Source: DASZZV01 sp035544835 | GTDB taxonomy: Bacteria; Acidobacteriota; Thermoanaerobaculia; Gp7-AA8 | Assembly: GCA_035544835.1 (NCBI GenBank) | Contig: DASZZV010000350.1 | Location: 1-17,534, forward strand | Direction: 5' to 3' | DNA: 17,534 bases | Part shown: in pieces, positions 1 to 7,078 of the stretch | Layout: every line of letters starts with the position of its first letter | Numbering within the stretch: the stretch's first letter is position 1 | Notes under the pieces: model-generated | Told to the model about the DNA's origin: nothing | Databases searched by the model: none | The model's input: only the letters and a program-made list of their open reading frames with translations | Made by a program: the position numbers and the translations under genes

Positions 1-46
1 GTCAAAGGCCCCCGCCCAGATCCCTCGCTGCGGCTCGGGATGACAC
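1..46. repeat. Right arm of the 127-bp inverted-repeat element, cut by window start
   Basis: Bases 7-46 form a 40-base segment that ends in GGCTCGGGATGACAC and is identical, base for base, to the right arm at 6186-6225. Its first 27 bases also match 17508-17534. In the complete copy at 6099-6225 this arm pairs with an inverted left arm, so the partner here probably lies just outside the window. It sits outside any convincing gene. It behaves like a REP-type intergenic element; the function is unknown. Confidence 0.85.
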
Positions 47-251
47 CCACTCAGTTTCTTTTCTCAGTGGCAGCGCGGACGCTGTCCCCGGCTCAGGATG
101 ACAACGGTTCATTTGGGCTTCAACAACGTGCCACCGTTGTTCCATCGCTCGGGATGACGGCAGAATCACATCGTCCGAGCCTTTTACTGCTTTAGAATGA
201 CGCCCGTTTGCCGGCGGCGAGCCGTGCGACACAATCAAGAAGGAGTATGGG
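47..251. repeat. Non-coding stretch with decayed repeat copies, then hbd leader
   Basis: No credible gene is seen. Three degraded versions of the repeat end follow the intact one: GGCTCAGGATGACAAC at 90-105, CGCTCGGGATGACGG at 146-160 and TTTAGAATGACGCC at 191-204. The GATGAC-like cores start at 39, 97, 153 and 196, so the units are 43 to 58 bases apart. This suggests a small array formed by repeated insertion or duplication followed by decay. The last bases (238-245, AGAAGGAG) are the ribosome binding site of the next gene. I could not identify a clear promoter. Confidence 0.55.
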
Positions 252-1139
252 ATGGCGAAAAACGAAAAAGTGGGAGTCCTCGGCTGCGGCCTGATGGGCT
301 CAGGGATCGCGCAGGTTTGCGCGGCTGCCGGATACACAACTGTCGTCCGTGAAGTCGAACAGAGCCTCATCGACAAAGGTTTCGCCGGGGTTCACAAGAG
401 CCTGGCGAAGATCGTGGAGAAGGGAAGGATGACGGCCGAGGATCGCGATGCTTCGCTGGGCCGGCTGAAGGGAACGACGAACGTCGAGGATCTTGCTGAC
501 TGTGACATCGTCATCGAGGCCATCATCGAGAACGTTCAGGTGAAGCGTGAAACGTATGCAGAGCTGGACAGGATCGTCAAGAAAGACGCCATCTTCGCCT
601 CGAACACCTCGTCGCTGACCATCACCGAGCTGTCGATGGCGACGTCCAGGCCGAAGCAGTTTGTCGGACTGCACTTCTTCAATCCCGTGCCGATGATGAA
701 GCTGGTGGAAGTGGTGCGGACGATTCTCACCTCCGACGAAAGCTTCAATCGCGCCTTCGAGTTCGCCCGGTCACTGGGCAAAGAACCGGTCGCCTGTCGC
801 GACAACTCGGGGTTCATCGTCAACCGTCTGCTCGTACCGTATATCCTCGACGCCATCCGCGCATTCGAAGAGGGCTGTGGATCGATCGAGGATATCGACA
901 AGGCCATGCAGCTCGGCTGTGGCCATCCGATGGGACCCTTCACGCTGCTCGACTTCGTCGGCCTCGATACGACCTACTACATCACCAATGTCATGTTCGA
1001 CGAGTACCGCGAGAAGCGATTCGCAGCGCCGCCATTGCTCAAGAAGATGGTGATGGCCGGTCGCTATGGTCGCAAGAGCGGGGCCGGATTCTACGAGTAC
1101 GCCGGCGAAAAGCCGGTGGCGTTCGACAAGGTGCGGTAA
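252..1139 (+). CDS. hbd: 3-hydroxyacyl-CoA (3-hydroxybutyryl-CoA) dehydrogenase
   Basis: This 295-residue enzyme should oxidise (S)-3-hydroxyacyl-CoA to 3-oxoacyl-CoA with NAD+ (or the reverse) in the cytoplasm, in beta-oxidation or butyrate-type metabolism. The N-terminus has the Rossmann motif GCGLMGSGIAQ (about residues 11-21). The family's catalytic elements follow: SNTSSLTITEL, His141 in LHFFNPVPMMKLVEVV, and RDNSGFIVNR. The C-terminal helical domain carries GHPMGPFTLLDFVGLD and ends with GRKSGAGFYEY. The length fits the short monofunctional Hbd/PaaH class rather than the large FadB fusion. The start at 252 has AGAAGGAG six bases upstream. An enoyl-CoA hydratase follows about 120 bp downstream, the enzyme of the adjacent step. 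Chain-length preference (C4 or longer) cannot be read from the sequence. Confidence 0.95.
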   Translation: MAKNEKVGVLGCGLMGSGIAQVCAAAGYTTVVREVEQSLIDKGFAGVHKSLAKIVEKGRMTAEDRDASLGRLKGTTNVEDLADCDIVIEAIIENVQVKRETYAELDRIVKKDAIFASNTSSLTITELSMATSRPKQFVGLHFFNPVPMMKLVEVVRTILTSDESFNRAFEFARSLGKEPVACRDNSGFIVNRLLVPYILDAIRAFEEGCGSIEDIDKAMQLGCGHPMGPFTLLDFVGLDTTYYITNVMFDEYREKRFAAPPLLKKMVMAGRYGRKSGAGFYEYAGEKPVAFDKVR

Positions 1140-1247
1140 CGATGAACGGTTGTCATCCTTCGGTCGCACTCACTCTTTCTCTGCTCGCTTGTTTCGCGCG
1201 TGCTCCCTCAGGATGACAACGCTCCGATCCTCCTAAATACAGATAAT
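1140..1247. repeat. Intergenic inverted repeat between hbd and enoyl-CoA hydratase
   Basis: This gap holds GTTGTCATCCT near 1148-1159 and its reverse complement AGGATGACAAC near 1210-1220, about 50 bases apart. The arms resemble the outer ends (GTGTCATC / GATGACAC) of the element at 6099-6225, so this is likely a short or eroded member of the same family. It lies between two co-directional genes of the same pathway and could form a hairpin in the shared transcript. No T-run follows, so I do not call it a terminator. Confidence 0.5.
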
Positions 1248-1251
1248 GGAG
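1248..1251 (+). promoter_or_regulatory. Ribosome binding site fixing the start at 1261
   Basis: GGAG lies nine bases before the ATG at 1261. An in-frame ATG at 1246 overlaps this GGAG and has no Shine-Dalgarno sequence of its own, so 1261 is the better start. Confidence 0.7.
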
Positions 1252-1260
1252 ACACACAAA

Positions 1261-2052
1261 ATGGCTTACGAGAATCTCGAGAACCTCAAGACAGAGAATC
1301 GCGATGGGGTGTTCATCATCACCATCGACCGGCCCAAGGTGCTCAATGCACTGAATGCGCAGACCGTCGAGGAAATCGGCCGGGCCTTCGAGGAGGCGAG
1401 GACCGATGACGCGGTAAAGGCGGTCATTCTGACGGGCGGCGGGGAGAAGGCTTTCGTCGCTGGCGCTGATATCAACGAGCTGGCACAGAAGACTCCGATC
1501 ACCGGGAAAGAGACGTCGGAGCACGGTCAGCGCATCCTCTCCCGGATCGAGAGCTTTCCGAAGCCGGTCATCGCCGCCATCAATGGTTTCGCTCTCGGGG
1601 GTGGATGCGAGCTGGCGCTGGCCTGCCACATTCGCATCGCCTCGGACAAGGCTCAGATCGGCCTCCCCGAGGTGACCTTAGGGATCATTCCCGGATACGG
1701 CGGCACGCAGCGTATGGCGCGACTGCTGGGTAAGGGAAAGGCTCTGGAGCTGATCTGCACCGGGGATCGAATCGGAGCTGCCGAGGCTGAAAAGATCGGG
1801 CTGGTAAACAGGGTTGTTCCCGGCGAGACGTTGATGCAGGCCGCGGAGGAAATGGCGCGTAAGATCGCCTCACGCTCGCCCGTCGCGGTTCGCGCAGCGC
1901 TCGAGGCGGTGAACTTCGGCGTCGATATGCCTTTCGAACAGGGTCAGTTCCTGGAAGCAACTCTCTTCGGACTCCTCTGCGCTTCGGAGGACATGAAAGA
2001 AGGCATGAATGCCTTCCTCGAGAAGCGCCCGGCGAAGTTCCCCGGACGTTGA
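1261..2052 (+). CDS. Enoyl-CoA hydratase / crotonase
   Basis: This 263-residue crotonase-fold enzyme should hydrate trans-2-enoyl-CoA to 3-hydroxyacyl-CoA, the step before the dehydrogenase encoded just upstream. Visible signatures are DRPKVLNALNAQ near the N-terminus, the oxyanion-hole segment GGGEKAFVAGADINEL, NGFALGGGCELALACH and GLPEVTLGIIPGYGGTQR. Both catalytic glutamates of true hydratases are present, Glu117 (in GGCEL) and Glu137 (in LPEVTLG), with the usual 20-residue spacing. The length is typical. It closely resembles short-chain enoyl-CoA hydratases (crotonase, PaaF-like); the exact substrate is not determinable. Together with hbd it forms a two-step module. The downstream metallolyase begins about 50 bp later and is probably co-transcribed. 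Confidence 0.94.
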   Translation: MAYENLENLKTENRDGVFIITIDRPKVLNALNAQTVEEIGRAFEEARTDDAVKAVILTGGGEKAFVAGADINELAQKTPITGKETSEHGQRILSRIESFPKPVIAAINGFALGGGCELALACHIRIASDKAQIGLPEVTLGIIPGYGGTQRMARLLGKGKALELICTGDRIGAAEAEKIGLVNRVVPGETLMQAAEEMARKIASRSPVAVRAALEAVNFGVDMPFEQGQFLEATLFGLLCASEDMKEGMNAFLEKRPAKFPGR

Positions 2053-2104
2053 CCCGACAGGAATTCCGCAAAGCAGAAGTCGTTGAAATGATTCGGAGGA
2101 GTCC

Positions 2105-3364
2105 ATGACCGAGAACCTGCACGAGCTGATCTACGACTGGAACACCGTCGGGCCTGAAGAAGCGACGAAACCGGCCGGCAGGATTCAGTTCGACGACGAG
2201 ACCCTGCGTGATGGTCTGCAGTGTCCCTCCGTTACCGACCCGTCGCTCGAGGACAAAGTCAGGATTCTCCATTTCATGGAAGCGGTCGGCGTCGACTCTG
2301 CTGACATCGGTCTCCCCGGCGCCGGTCCTCACGTGCAGAAGACAGTCGAGCGTCTGGCCCGCGAGATTCGCGACGGCAAGATGAAGATCGCCGCGAACTG
2401 CGCTGCGCGAACGCACGAGAACGACATTCGTCCGATTGCGGAGATCTCCCAGCGGGTCGGCATTCCGATCGAGGCCTGCACTTTCATCGGATCGTCGCCG
2501 ATCCGTCAGTTCGCTGAAGAGTGGAACATCGACTGGCTCGTGCAGCAGTCGACGAAGGCCGTGAGGTTCGCGGTCGGCGAAGGCCTGCCAGTCATGTTCG
2601 TCACCGAGGACACCACACGCGCCACGCCGCAGGACATCACGGCGCTTTACACGGCGGCTATTGACGCCGGTGCGATGCGGGTCTGTGTTTGCGATACGGT
2701 CGGACATGCCACTCCGTGGGGCGTGCGAAATCTCATTCGATTTGTGAAAGAGCTGGTCAACCGCCTGAACCCCGAGGTGAAGGTGGACTGGCACGGACAT
2801 TCCGACCGGGGGCTCGGTGTCATCAACTCCATTGCCGCCATCGAAGCTGGCGCCCAGCGCATTCACGGTTGTGCCCTCGGGATTGGCGAGCGCGTCGGGA
2901 ACACGCCTCTCGACCTGCTGATGGTCAACCTCAAGTTGATGGGCTGGATCGATAACGACCTGACGTCGTTACCGCAGTATGTCTCGCTGGTCGGGAAGGT
3001 GACAGGTGTGCCGTTGATCGATCAGTACCCGGTGTTCGGGCGCGATGCCTTCCGAACCGGAACGGGCGTCCATGCTGCGGCGATCATCAAGGCGAAAAAG
3101 AAGGGGAGCGAATGGCTTGCCGATCGCGTCTACTCCGGTGTTCCGGCCGGACTCTTCGGCCTCGAGCAGATTATCGAAGTCGGTCCGATGAGTGGCCTTT
3201 CGAACGTCGTCTATTGGCTCGATAAGAACGGATATCCTCAGGACGAGCTGCTGGCGAAAGAGATCTTCGGAAAAGCGAAATCGTCGAACCGTGTCCTGAG
3301 TGACACCGAGCTTCACGATAGTGCCAGGGAGTGGGTCGCGAAGTCGCAAAGCGTGGCGTCGTAA
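2105..3364 (+). CDS. DRE-TIM metallolyase (isopropylmalate synthase / HMG-CoA lyase superfamily)
   Basis: This 419-residue protein belongs to the HMGL-like TIM-barrel superfamily, which makes or breaks carbon-carbon bonds between an acyl-CoA and a 2-oxo acid using a divalent metal. The start motif FDDETLRDGLQ (Arg35-Asp36) and the metal-binding WHGHSDRGLG (His230, His232) are clear, as are FVTEDTTRA and CDTVGHATPWGVRNLI in the barrel. GIGERVGNTPLDLLMVNL and FRTGTGVHAAAIIKAKKKG match the synthase branch (LeuA, homocitrate, citramalate) better than the roughly 300-residue HMG-CoA lyase. It lacks the long C-terminal allosteric domain of standard LeuA (about 510 residues). The start has GGAGGA a few bases upstream. 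Its place after two acyl-CoA genes suggests catabolic or accessory use, but the substrate is unknown. I am sure of the superfamily, not the reaction. Confidence 0.85.
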   Translation: MTENLHELIYDWNTVGPEEATKPAGRIQFDDETLRDGLQCPSVTDPSLEDKVRILHFMEAVGVDSADIGLPGAGPHVQKTVERLAREIRDGKMKIAANCAARTHENDIRPIAEISQRVGIPIEACTFIGSSPIRQFAEEWNIDWLVQQSTKAVRFAVGEGLPVMFVTEDTTRATPQDITALYTAAIDAGAMRVCVCDTVGHATPWGVRNLIRFVKELVNRLNPEVKVDWHGHSDRGLGVINSIAAIEAGAQRIHGCALGIGERVGNTPLDLLMVNLKLMGWIDNDLTSLPQYVSLVGKVTGVPLIDQYPVFGRDAFRTGTGVHAAAIIKAKKKGSEWLADRVYSGVPAGLFGLEQIIEVGPMSGLSNVVYWLDKNGYPQDELLAKEIFGKAKSSNRVLSDTELHDSAREWVAKSQSVAS

Positions 3365-3410
3365 ATGATGCCTGGCTGACGCTTTCGTCTGCGACGGAGT
3401 GCTAGCCCTG

Positions 3411-3914
3411 CTACTCGTTACCAGACTCTTCGGAGTGGCTTCGTTGTTCCAATTTGGCGACGATCAGGCGACTAAGGGCTCTGAGCGACTCTCTCTGGCC
3501 GGGTGTCAATTCGCGCGGTCGATGATCGATCGCACATACCGTTCCCAGCGCGAACCCGTCGCTCGTGATCAGGGGAGCCCCAGCATAGAAGCGAACGTCC
3601 GGGTGTCCCGTGACCAGAGGGTTATTCGCGAACCGTTCGTCCTTGTGCGAATCGGAAACTTCAAAGATGTCGTCCTGCAGAATCGCATGCGCGCAGAAAG
3701 CGACGTCACGCGGTGTTTCGGTTGTTTCCAGGCCAACACGCGCTTTGAACCATTGTCGAGACCCGTCCACGAACGTAACCAGAGCGATGGGCGTATCGCA
3801 CACCTGCGCAGCGAGAAATGCCAGGTCATCAAAGGTCCGTTCGCGCGGCGTGTCGAGAATCCGCAACTCCTGGAGTACGCGAAGACGAGCGGCCTCGTTT
3901 TCCGGCTTCTGCAT
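3411..3914 (-). CDS. Free-standing GAF-domain protein
   Basis: This 167-residue protein is almost entirely one GAF domain. It has the recognisable pattern ELRILDTPRERTFDDL, ALVTFVDGSRQWFKARVGL, ETPRDVAFCAHAIL, DERFANNPLVTGHPDVRFYAG and DGFALGTVCAIDHRPREL. This GAF type is usually the sensory N-terminus of diguanylate cyclases or histidine kinases, where it binds a small ligand or chromophore; here no output domain follows. There is no signal peptide or membrane segment, so it is cytoplasmic. I chose the ATG at 3914: the longer frame (to 4025) is an antisense translation of the tRNA-Leu gene and is spurious. GGGAG lies about 14 bases upstream, a long spacing, so the exact start is not certain. 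It converges on the metallolyase gene with 46 bp between stops. Confidence 0.85.
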   Translation of the reverse strand: MQKPENEAARLRVLQELRILDTPRERTFDDLAFLAAQVCDTPIALVTFVDGSRQWFKARVGLETTETPRDVAFCAHAILQDDIFEVSDSHKDERFANNPLVTGHPDVRFYAGAPLITSDGFALGTVCAIDHRPRELTPGQRESLRALSRLIVAKLEQRSHSEESGNE

Positions 3915-3924
3915 CGAGCTATCG

Positions 3925-3930
3925 TATACT
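3925..3930 (+). promoter_or_regulatory. Possible -10 box for tRNA-Leu
   Basis: TATACT ends eight bases before the tRNA 5' end, a plausible position for a promoter with a very short leader. I found no good -35 hexamer at the expected distance. The box lies in the 24-base gap between the divergent GAF start and the tRNA. Confidence 0.35.
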
Positions 3931-3938
3931 CCCTGCAA

Positions 3939-4024
3939 GCCCGAGTGGCGGAATGGTAGACGCAGTGGACTCAAAATCCACCGCTCGCAAGGGTGTGCCG
4001 GTTCGAGTCCGGCCTCGGGCACCA
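3939..4024 (+). tRNA. tRNA-Leu(CAA)
   Basis: The acceptor arms GCCCGAG (3939-3945) and CTCGGGC (4014-4020) pair perfectly, followed by the discriminator A and an encoded CCA (4022-4024). The anticodon stem GTGGA/TCCAC (3965-3969 with 3977-3981) encloses the loop CTCAAAA, giving anticodon CAA at 3972-3974, which reads UUG leucine codons. A long class II variable arm (about CGCTCGCAAGGGTGT) and the T-arm GCCGGTTCGAGTCCGGC are present, as expected for tRNA-Leu. The length is 86 bases. It is transcribed alone, divergently from the GAF gene. Confidence 0.96.
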
Positions 4025-4137
4025 ACCTTCTATTCCCATCAAATCCGACAGCTAAACTCCATGCTTTGCATGCTTTGAGGCCGGTTCGCGGCGGGCGAGC
4101 AGAGAAGTTGCAAAGGATCGGGAGCGTGCTGAGCTAA
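4025..4137. other. Gap between tRNA-Leu and the histidine kinase gene
   Basis: I see no gene here. The stretch includes a short near-repeat ATGCTTTGCATGCTTTG (about 4061-4077) and, close to the kinase start, GGGAG about 13 bases upstream of the ATG, a loosely spaced ribosome binding site. No convincing terminator or promoter could be assigned. Confidence 0.4.
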
Positions 4138-6093
4138 ATGGCAGAGTCAGTTACAGACTTGGGCGAGACCACACTGCTCGGCCGTCGTGTGCCGATTTCC
4201 GAAATGCCGCGCTCGGCAGTGCTCTCCCGCTGGATCATAGGTCTGGGCGGGCTGATGCTGCTGCCGGCCATCATCCTTTTTCACCCGCCTATCACGCTGA
4301 GACACTTCCTCGTTTTCGCTACCTTTATGGTGCTGGCTGAAGTTCTCCTCACGGTTCGGGTAGGTCCGGGATCCTTCTACTCCGTTTCCCAGACCTTTCT
4401 CTTCGTCTATTTCGTGCTGGGGGGAGGAGTGGCTGCCGCGACGATGGAAGCCGTGGTTCATTTCATTTCCTGGGTGGTCCAGCGGTTCCGGCGAGGGGCG
4501 AATCAAACTCCGCTGTTTGCACTGTTCGACATAGGACACAAGGTGCTGGGCGCGCTGCTGGCCGCTTTCATCACCGCCATCTTTTACTCCAATCGCGTTC
4601 TCGCCCATCCCATTCCGCAGCATCCAGTAGGAGCGTTGACGGTTTTTGCAATCGCGTACTTCGCAGTGACGGTGAGTTTGAAGTCGATCGCCGTCTGGAC
4701 GCGTGCCGGCTTCTCAGAGATGCGGTCGCAGCTCTGGCCGAAGACGGTCCTGTGGGATGCCATCAGTACCGCCACCTGTCTGCCCTTTGCCATCGTCATC
4801 ACGCTGCTGGCGGGCGCGATCCTTTACGGACCAGCAGCAGCAGTGATCGGCATTTTTCTGGCGGGCGTCAGCCTCATTTTGCGACTCAACGTGAACCTGC
4901 GCCAAGGCAACGACGAGCTAAAGGCTGTCAACCGCATCGGGACGCTGATCAATGCCACGCTGGATCTATCCCAGCTCTTCAGCATCATCGCCATCGAGAG
5001 CAGCAAAGTCGTCCCCTGGGATGCCTTCTTCATAGCTCTGGCCGAGAAAGAATCGCCGGCGATTCAGATTATCTTCATGACCAAGGGCGGCAGCGAGATC
5101 ACCCAGCGGACCATCCCGCGCGGTGCAGGGCTCACCGGTCGCGCCATATCGACCGGGGAGCTCATCGTCTACGAGCAGCAGGAAAGCGGCGTGGCCCTCG
5201 ACGACGAAGGCACACTGGGCGGCAAGCGACGTCCTCGGTCCATCGTTGTCGCTCCGATGAAGTTTGGCGACAAGGTCATCGGTGCGATCTCCGTTCAAAG
5301 TTTTCAGTCAAACGCTTATCGTCCTTCGCAGTCCGGAGTGCTGCAGACCATCGCCGCGCAGGCTGCCATCGCCATCCGGAACGCGCAGTTGTTTGCCAGT
5401 GAGGAGCGTGCTCGCGTCGAGCGCGACGAGTTCTTCTCACTCGTGACACATGAGATCAAGAATCCCCTCACTTCCGTTCAGGGATACGCTGACATCGTCG
5501 AGATGGAGCTGGCAGGTGGAAATATCTCCGAGGCTCAGCAGGCCGTCCAGGTCGTCAAAGCCGAGGCGAGAAAAATTCTCAGGTTGATGGAAGACCTCCT
5601 CGACTCATCGAAGATGCAGGCCGGAAAGTTCACGATCCGCAAGGAGCCTACCGACCTCAGTACTGTGGTCTCGACGATGGCCCGCAAGTACGATGGCAGA
5701 ACGGATCACACCTTCACTCTCAAGATCGCAGACGATCTCCCAACTGTCTATGGCGATGAGACTCGACTCGGCCAGGTGGTCGAGAACCTGGTCTCCAATG
5801 CCGTGAAGTACTCGCCTGAAAAGACGCCTATCCAGATCACGCTCTGGTTCGATGCCTCGGCCGTCTACTGTTCTGTCGCTGACAAGGGCCTGGGAGTCTC
5901 GCCTGAGAAACTGCCACTGATCTTCGAGCGATTCTATCGCGTGGAAGAGGGAGGCGCCGAGGTGAAGGGAACCGGTCTCGGTTTGTTCATCTCCCGCCAG
6001 ATCGCGCGCATGCACGGTGGAGAGATCCGCGTGAAGTCGAGGGTCGGGGAGGGAAGCGTGTTTACGCTCGAGCTGCCGAGAAAAGCGAATTGA
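4138..6093 (+). CDS. Membrane sensor histidine kinase with GAF domain
   Basis: This 651-residue kinase should autophosphorylate in response to a membrane or cytosolic cue and pass the phosphate to a response regulator. The first roughly 250 residues contain multiple hydrophobic segments (for example IIGLGGLMLLPAIILF, FLFVYFVLGGGVAAA, ALLAAFITAIFYS and the pair before LRLNVNLRQG), an integral-membrane sensor without a large periplasmic loop. A GAF domain follows at roughly 265-420. The transmitter has an H-box with His438 (FSLVTHEIKNPLTS), an N-box with Asn554 (NLVSNAVKYSPE), a G1-like ADKGLGVSP, an F-box FERFYRVEEGG and a G2 box GTGLGLFISRQIARMHGG. All catalytic boxes look intact. No response regulator is adjacent, so it is an orphan kinase within this window. 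The signal is unknown. Confidence 0.93.
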   Translation: MAESVTDLGETTLLGRRVPISEMPRSAVLSRWIIGLGGLMLLPAIILFHPPITLRHFLVFATFMVLAEVLLTVRVGPGSFYSVSQTFLFVYFVLGGGVAAATMEAVVHFISWVVQRFRRGANQTPLFALFDIGHKVLGALLAAFITAIFYSNRVLAHPIPQHPVGALTVFAIAYFAVTVSLKSIAVWTRAGFSEMRSQLWPKTVLWDAISTATCLPFAIVITLLAGAILYGPAAAVIGIFLAGVSLILRLNVNLRQGNDELKAVNRIGTLINATLDLSQLFSIIAIESSKVVPWDAFFIALAEKESPAIQIIFMTKGGSEITQRTIPRGAGLTGRAISTGELIVYEQQESGVALDDEGTLGGKRRPRSIVVAPMKFGDKVIGAISVQSFQSNAYRPSQSGVLQTIAAQAAIAIRNAQLFASEERARVERDEFFSLVTHEIKNPLTSVQGYADIVEMELAGGNISEAQQAVQVVKAEARKILRLMEDLLDSSKMQAGKFTIRKEPTDLSTVVSTMARKYDGRTDHTFTLKIADDLPTVYGDETRLGQVVENLVSNAVKYSPEKTPIQITLWFDASAVYCSVADKGLGVSPEKLPLIFERFYRVEEGGAEVKGTGLGLFISRQIARMHGGEIRVKSRVGEGSVFTLELPRKAN

Positions 6094-6098
6094 GCAAT

Positions 6099-6225
6099 GT
6101 GTCATCCCGAGCCGCAGCGAGGGATCTGGGTGGGGGCCTTACCGTCGCGGTGTCAGGCGATTTTGCGTAATGCACTCGGGGGAGGGGCCCCCGCCCAGAT
6201 CCCTCGCTGCGGCTCGGGATGACAC
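6099..6225. repeat. Complete 127-bp inverted-repeat element (REP/BIME-like)
   Basis: The left arm (6099-6138, beginning GTGTCATCCCGAG) and right arm (6186-6225, ending CTCGGGATGACAC) are inverse complements over 40 bases with a single mismatch, separated by a 47-base spacer. It begins five bases after the kinase stop. A second copy is at 17421-17534 (cut by the window edge) and a right arm is at 7-46. The spacer shares patches with the second copy (TCGCGGTG versus TCGTGGTG, then ATTTTGCG versus ATTTTCGA), so the whole unit appears to be copied. It could form a very strong hairpin that stops transcription or protects the 3' end of the kinase mRNA. No transposase is seen. Confidence 0.88.
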
Positions 6226-6241
6226 CGCCGCCTCTCTTTCT

Positions 6242-6269
6242 CAATTCTCAATTCCCAATTCCCAATTCG
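6242..6269. repeat. Heptamer tandem repeat (CAATTCN, 4 copies)
   Basis: Four consecutive 7-base units read CAATTCT, CAATTCC, CAATTCC and CAATTCG. They start 16 bases after the end of the 127-bp element. A reverse-complement-like heptamer array stands 17 bases outside the other element copy (17376-17403). The array lies 17 bases before the next gene's ATG, so it is within its leader. Confidence 0.85.
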
Positions 6270-6286
6270 GGTTATCTTTTACGGTC

Positions 6287-7078
6287 ATGAAAGCATACAA
6301 GACGCTCCTGGTCGACGAGCGAGACAAAGTCGTCACGGTCGCTCTCAATCGTCCCGAGGTTCACAACGCCTTCAACGATGAACTGATCGTCGAGGGCATC
6401 GATCTCTTCGGTGACGTTGCGAACCGTTTTCCATTGGCCCGCGCAATCGTGCTCCAGGGCACAGGACCGACCTTCTGCGCGGGTGCCGATCTGAACTGGA
6501 TGTCTCGAATGGTCGCCTATTCGCGTGAGGAAAACGTTCGCGACTCATCTCTGCTGGCGAAACTGTTCGCGATCATCAACGAGTGTTCTCTGCCGGTCAT
6601 CGGCCGCATCGAGGGAGCTGCCATCGGTGGAGGCGTGGGGCTGGTCTCCGTTTGCGACATCGCCTTTGCGACCTCAGGCACGAAGTTCGGTCTCTCCGAG
6701 GTAAAACTGGGGATTCTTCCCGCCGTCATTTCTCCGTACGTGATCGCAAAGATCGGAACGACGCACGCTCGGGCGCTGTTTCTCACTGGCGAGAGGTTCG
6801 GGACGGATCGAGCGCTGAAGATCGGGTTGATTCATGGGATCGCTTTCGGCGCCGCGGCTCTCGACGAAATGATCGCCGAAACGGTGAAGCAGCTGAAAGG
6901 CTCGGGTCCGGAGGCGGTTCGCGAATGCAAGAGACTGATTGCCTTCGTAGCCGCGAATCAACCCACCGAATCGATTCCCTACACGATCGAGGCGATCGCC
7001 GAACGTCGCACGTCCGATGAGGGGCAGAAGGGGATGGCCGCTTTCCTGAAGAAGGAGAAGGCGCCGTGGACCACGTGA
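6287..7078 (+). CDS. liuC: Methylglutaconyl-CoA hydratase-like crotonase
   Basis: This 263-residue crotonase-fold protein most resembles LiuC, which hydrates 3-methylglutaconyl-CoA to HMG-CoA in leucine breakdown. Diagnostic stretches are NRPEVHNAFND, FCAGADLNWMSRM, AAIGGGVGLVSVCDIAFA and FGLSEVKLGILPAVISPYV. The second catalytic glutamate is present (Glu138 in LSEVKLG). The position of the first one is glycine (Gly118 in GGVGL), which is common in LiuC-type proteins as I recall them. I chose the ATG at 6287: the longer frame from 6170 runs through the repeat element and heptamers and is unlikely. There is no good Shine-Dalgarno sequence before 6287. The stop overlaps the start of the biotin carboxylase gene by 13 bp, indicating translational coupling and a shared pathway. 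A generic enoyl-CoA hydratase role remains possible. Confidence 0.82.
   Translation: MKAYKTLLVDERDKVVTVALNRPEVHNAFNDELIVEGIDLFGDVANRFPLARAIVLQGTGPTFCAGADLNWMSRMVAYSREENVRDSSLLAKLFAIINECSLPVIGRIEGAAIGGGVGLVSVCDIAFATSGTKFGLSEVKLGILPAVISPYVIAKIGTTHARALFLTGERFGTDRALKIGLIHGIAFGAAALDEMIAETVKQLKGSGPEAVRECKRLIAFVAANQPTESIPYTIEAIAERRTSDEGQKGMAAFLKKEKAPWTT

Noticed and set aside
1685..2866. Large antisense open frame of 393 codons
   Set aside because: It lies opposite the crotonase and metallolyase genes, has no recognisable domain and has Arg/Pro-rich composition typical of a shadow frame in GC-rich DNA.
3915..4025. N-terminal extension of the GAF protein to an ATG at 4025
   Set aside because: The added residues (PEAGLEPAHPCERW...) are the antisense translation of the tRNA-Leu gene, a frequent artefact. 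The GAF family pattern begins only at the ATG at 3914.
6170..6286. Longer start for the LiuC-like gene at 6170
   Set aside because: The extension translates the inverted-repeat arm and the heptamer array. The conserved crotonase N-terminus begins at the ATG at 6287.
6638..6643. Missing first catalytic glutamate (Gly118) in the LiuC-like crotonase as a sign of a dead enzyme
   Set aside because: LiuC-type hydratases commonly read GGGVGL at this site, and the other glutamate (Glu138) is present, so I do not treat it as a defect.
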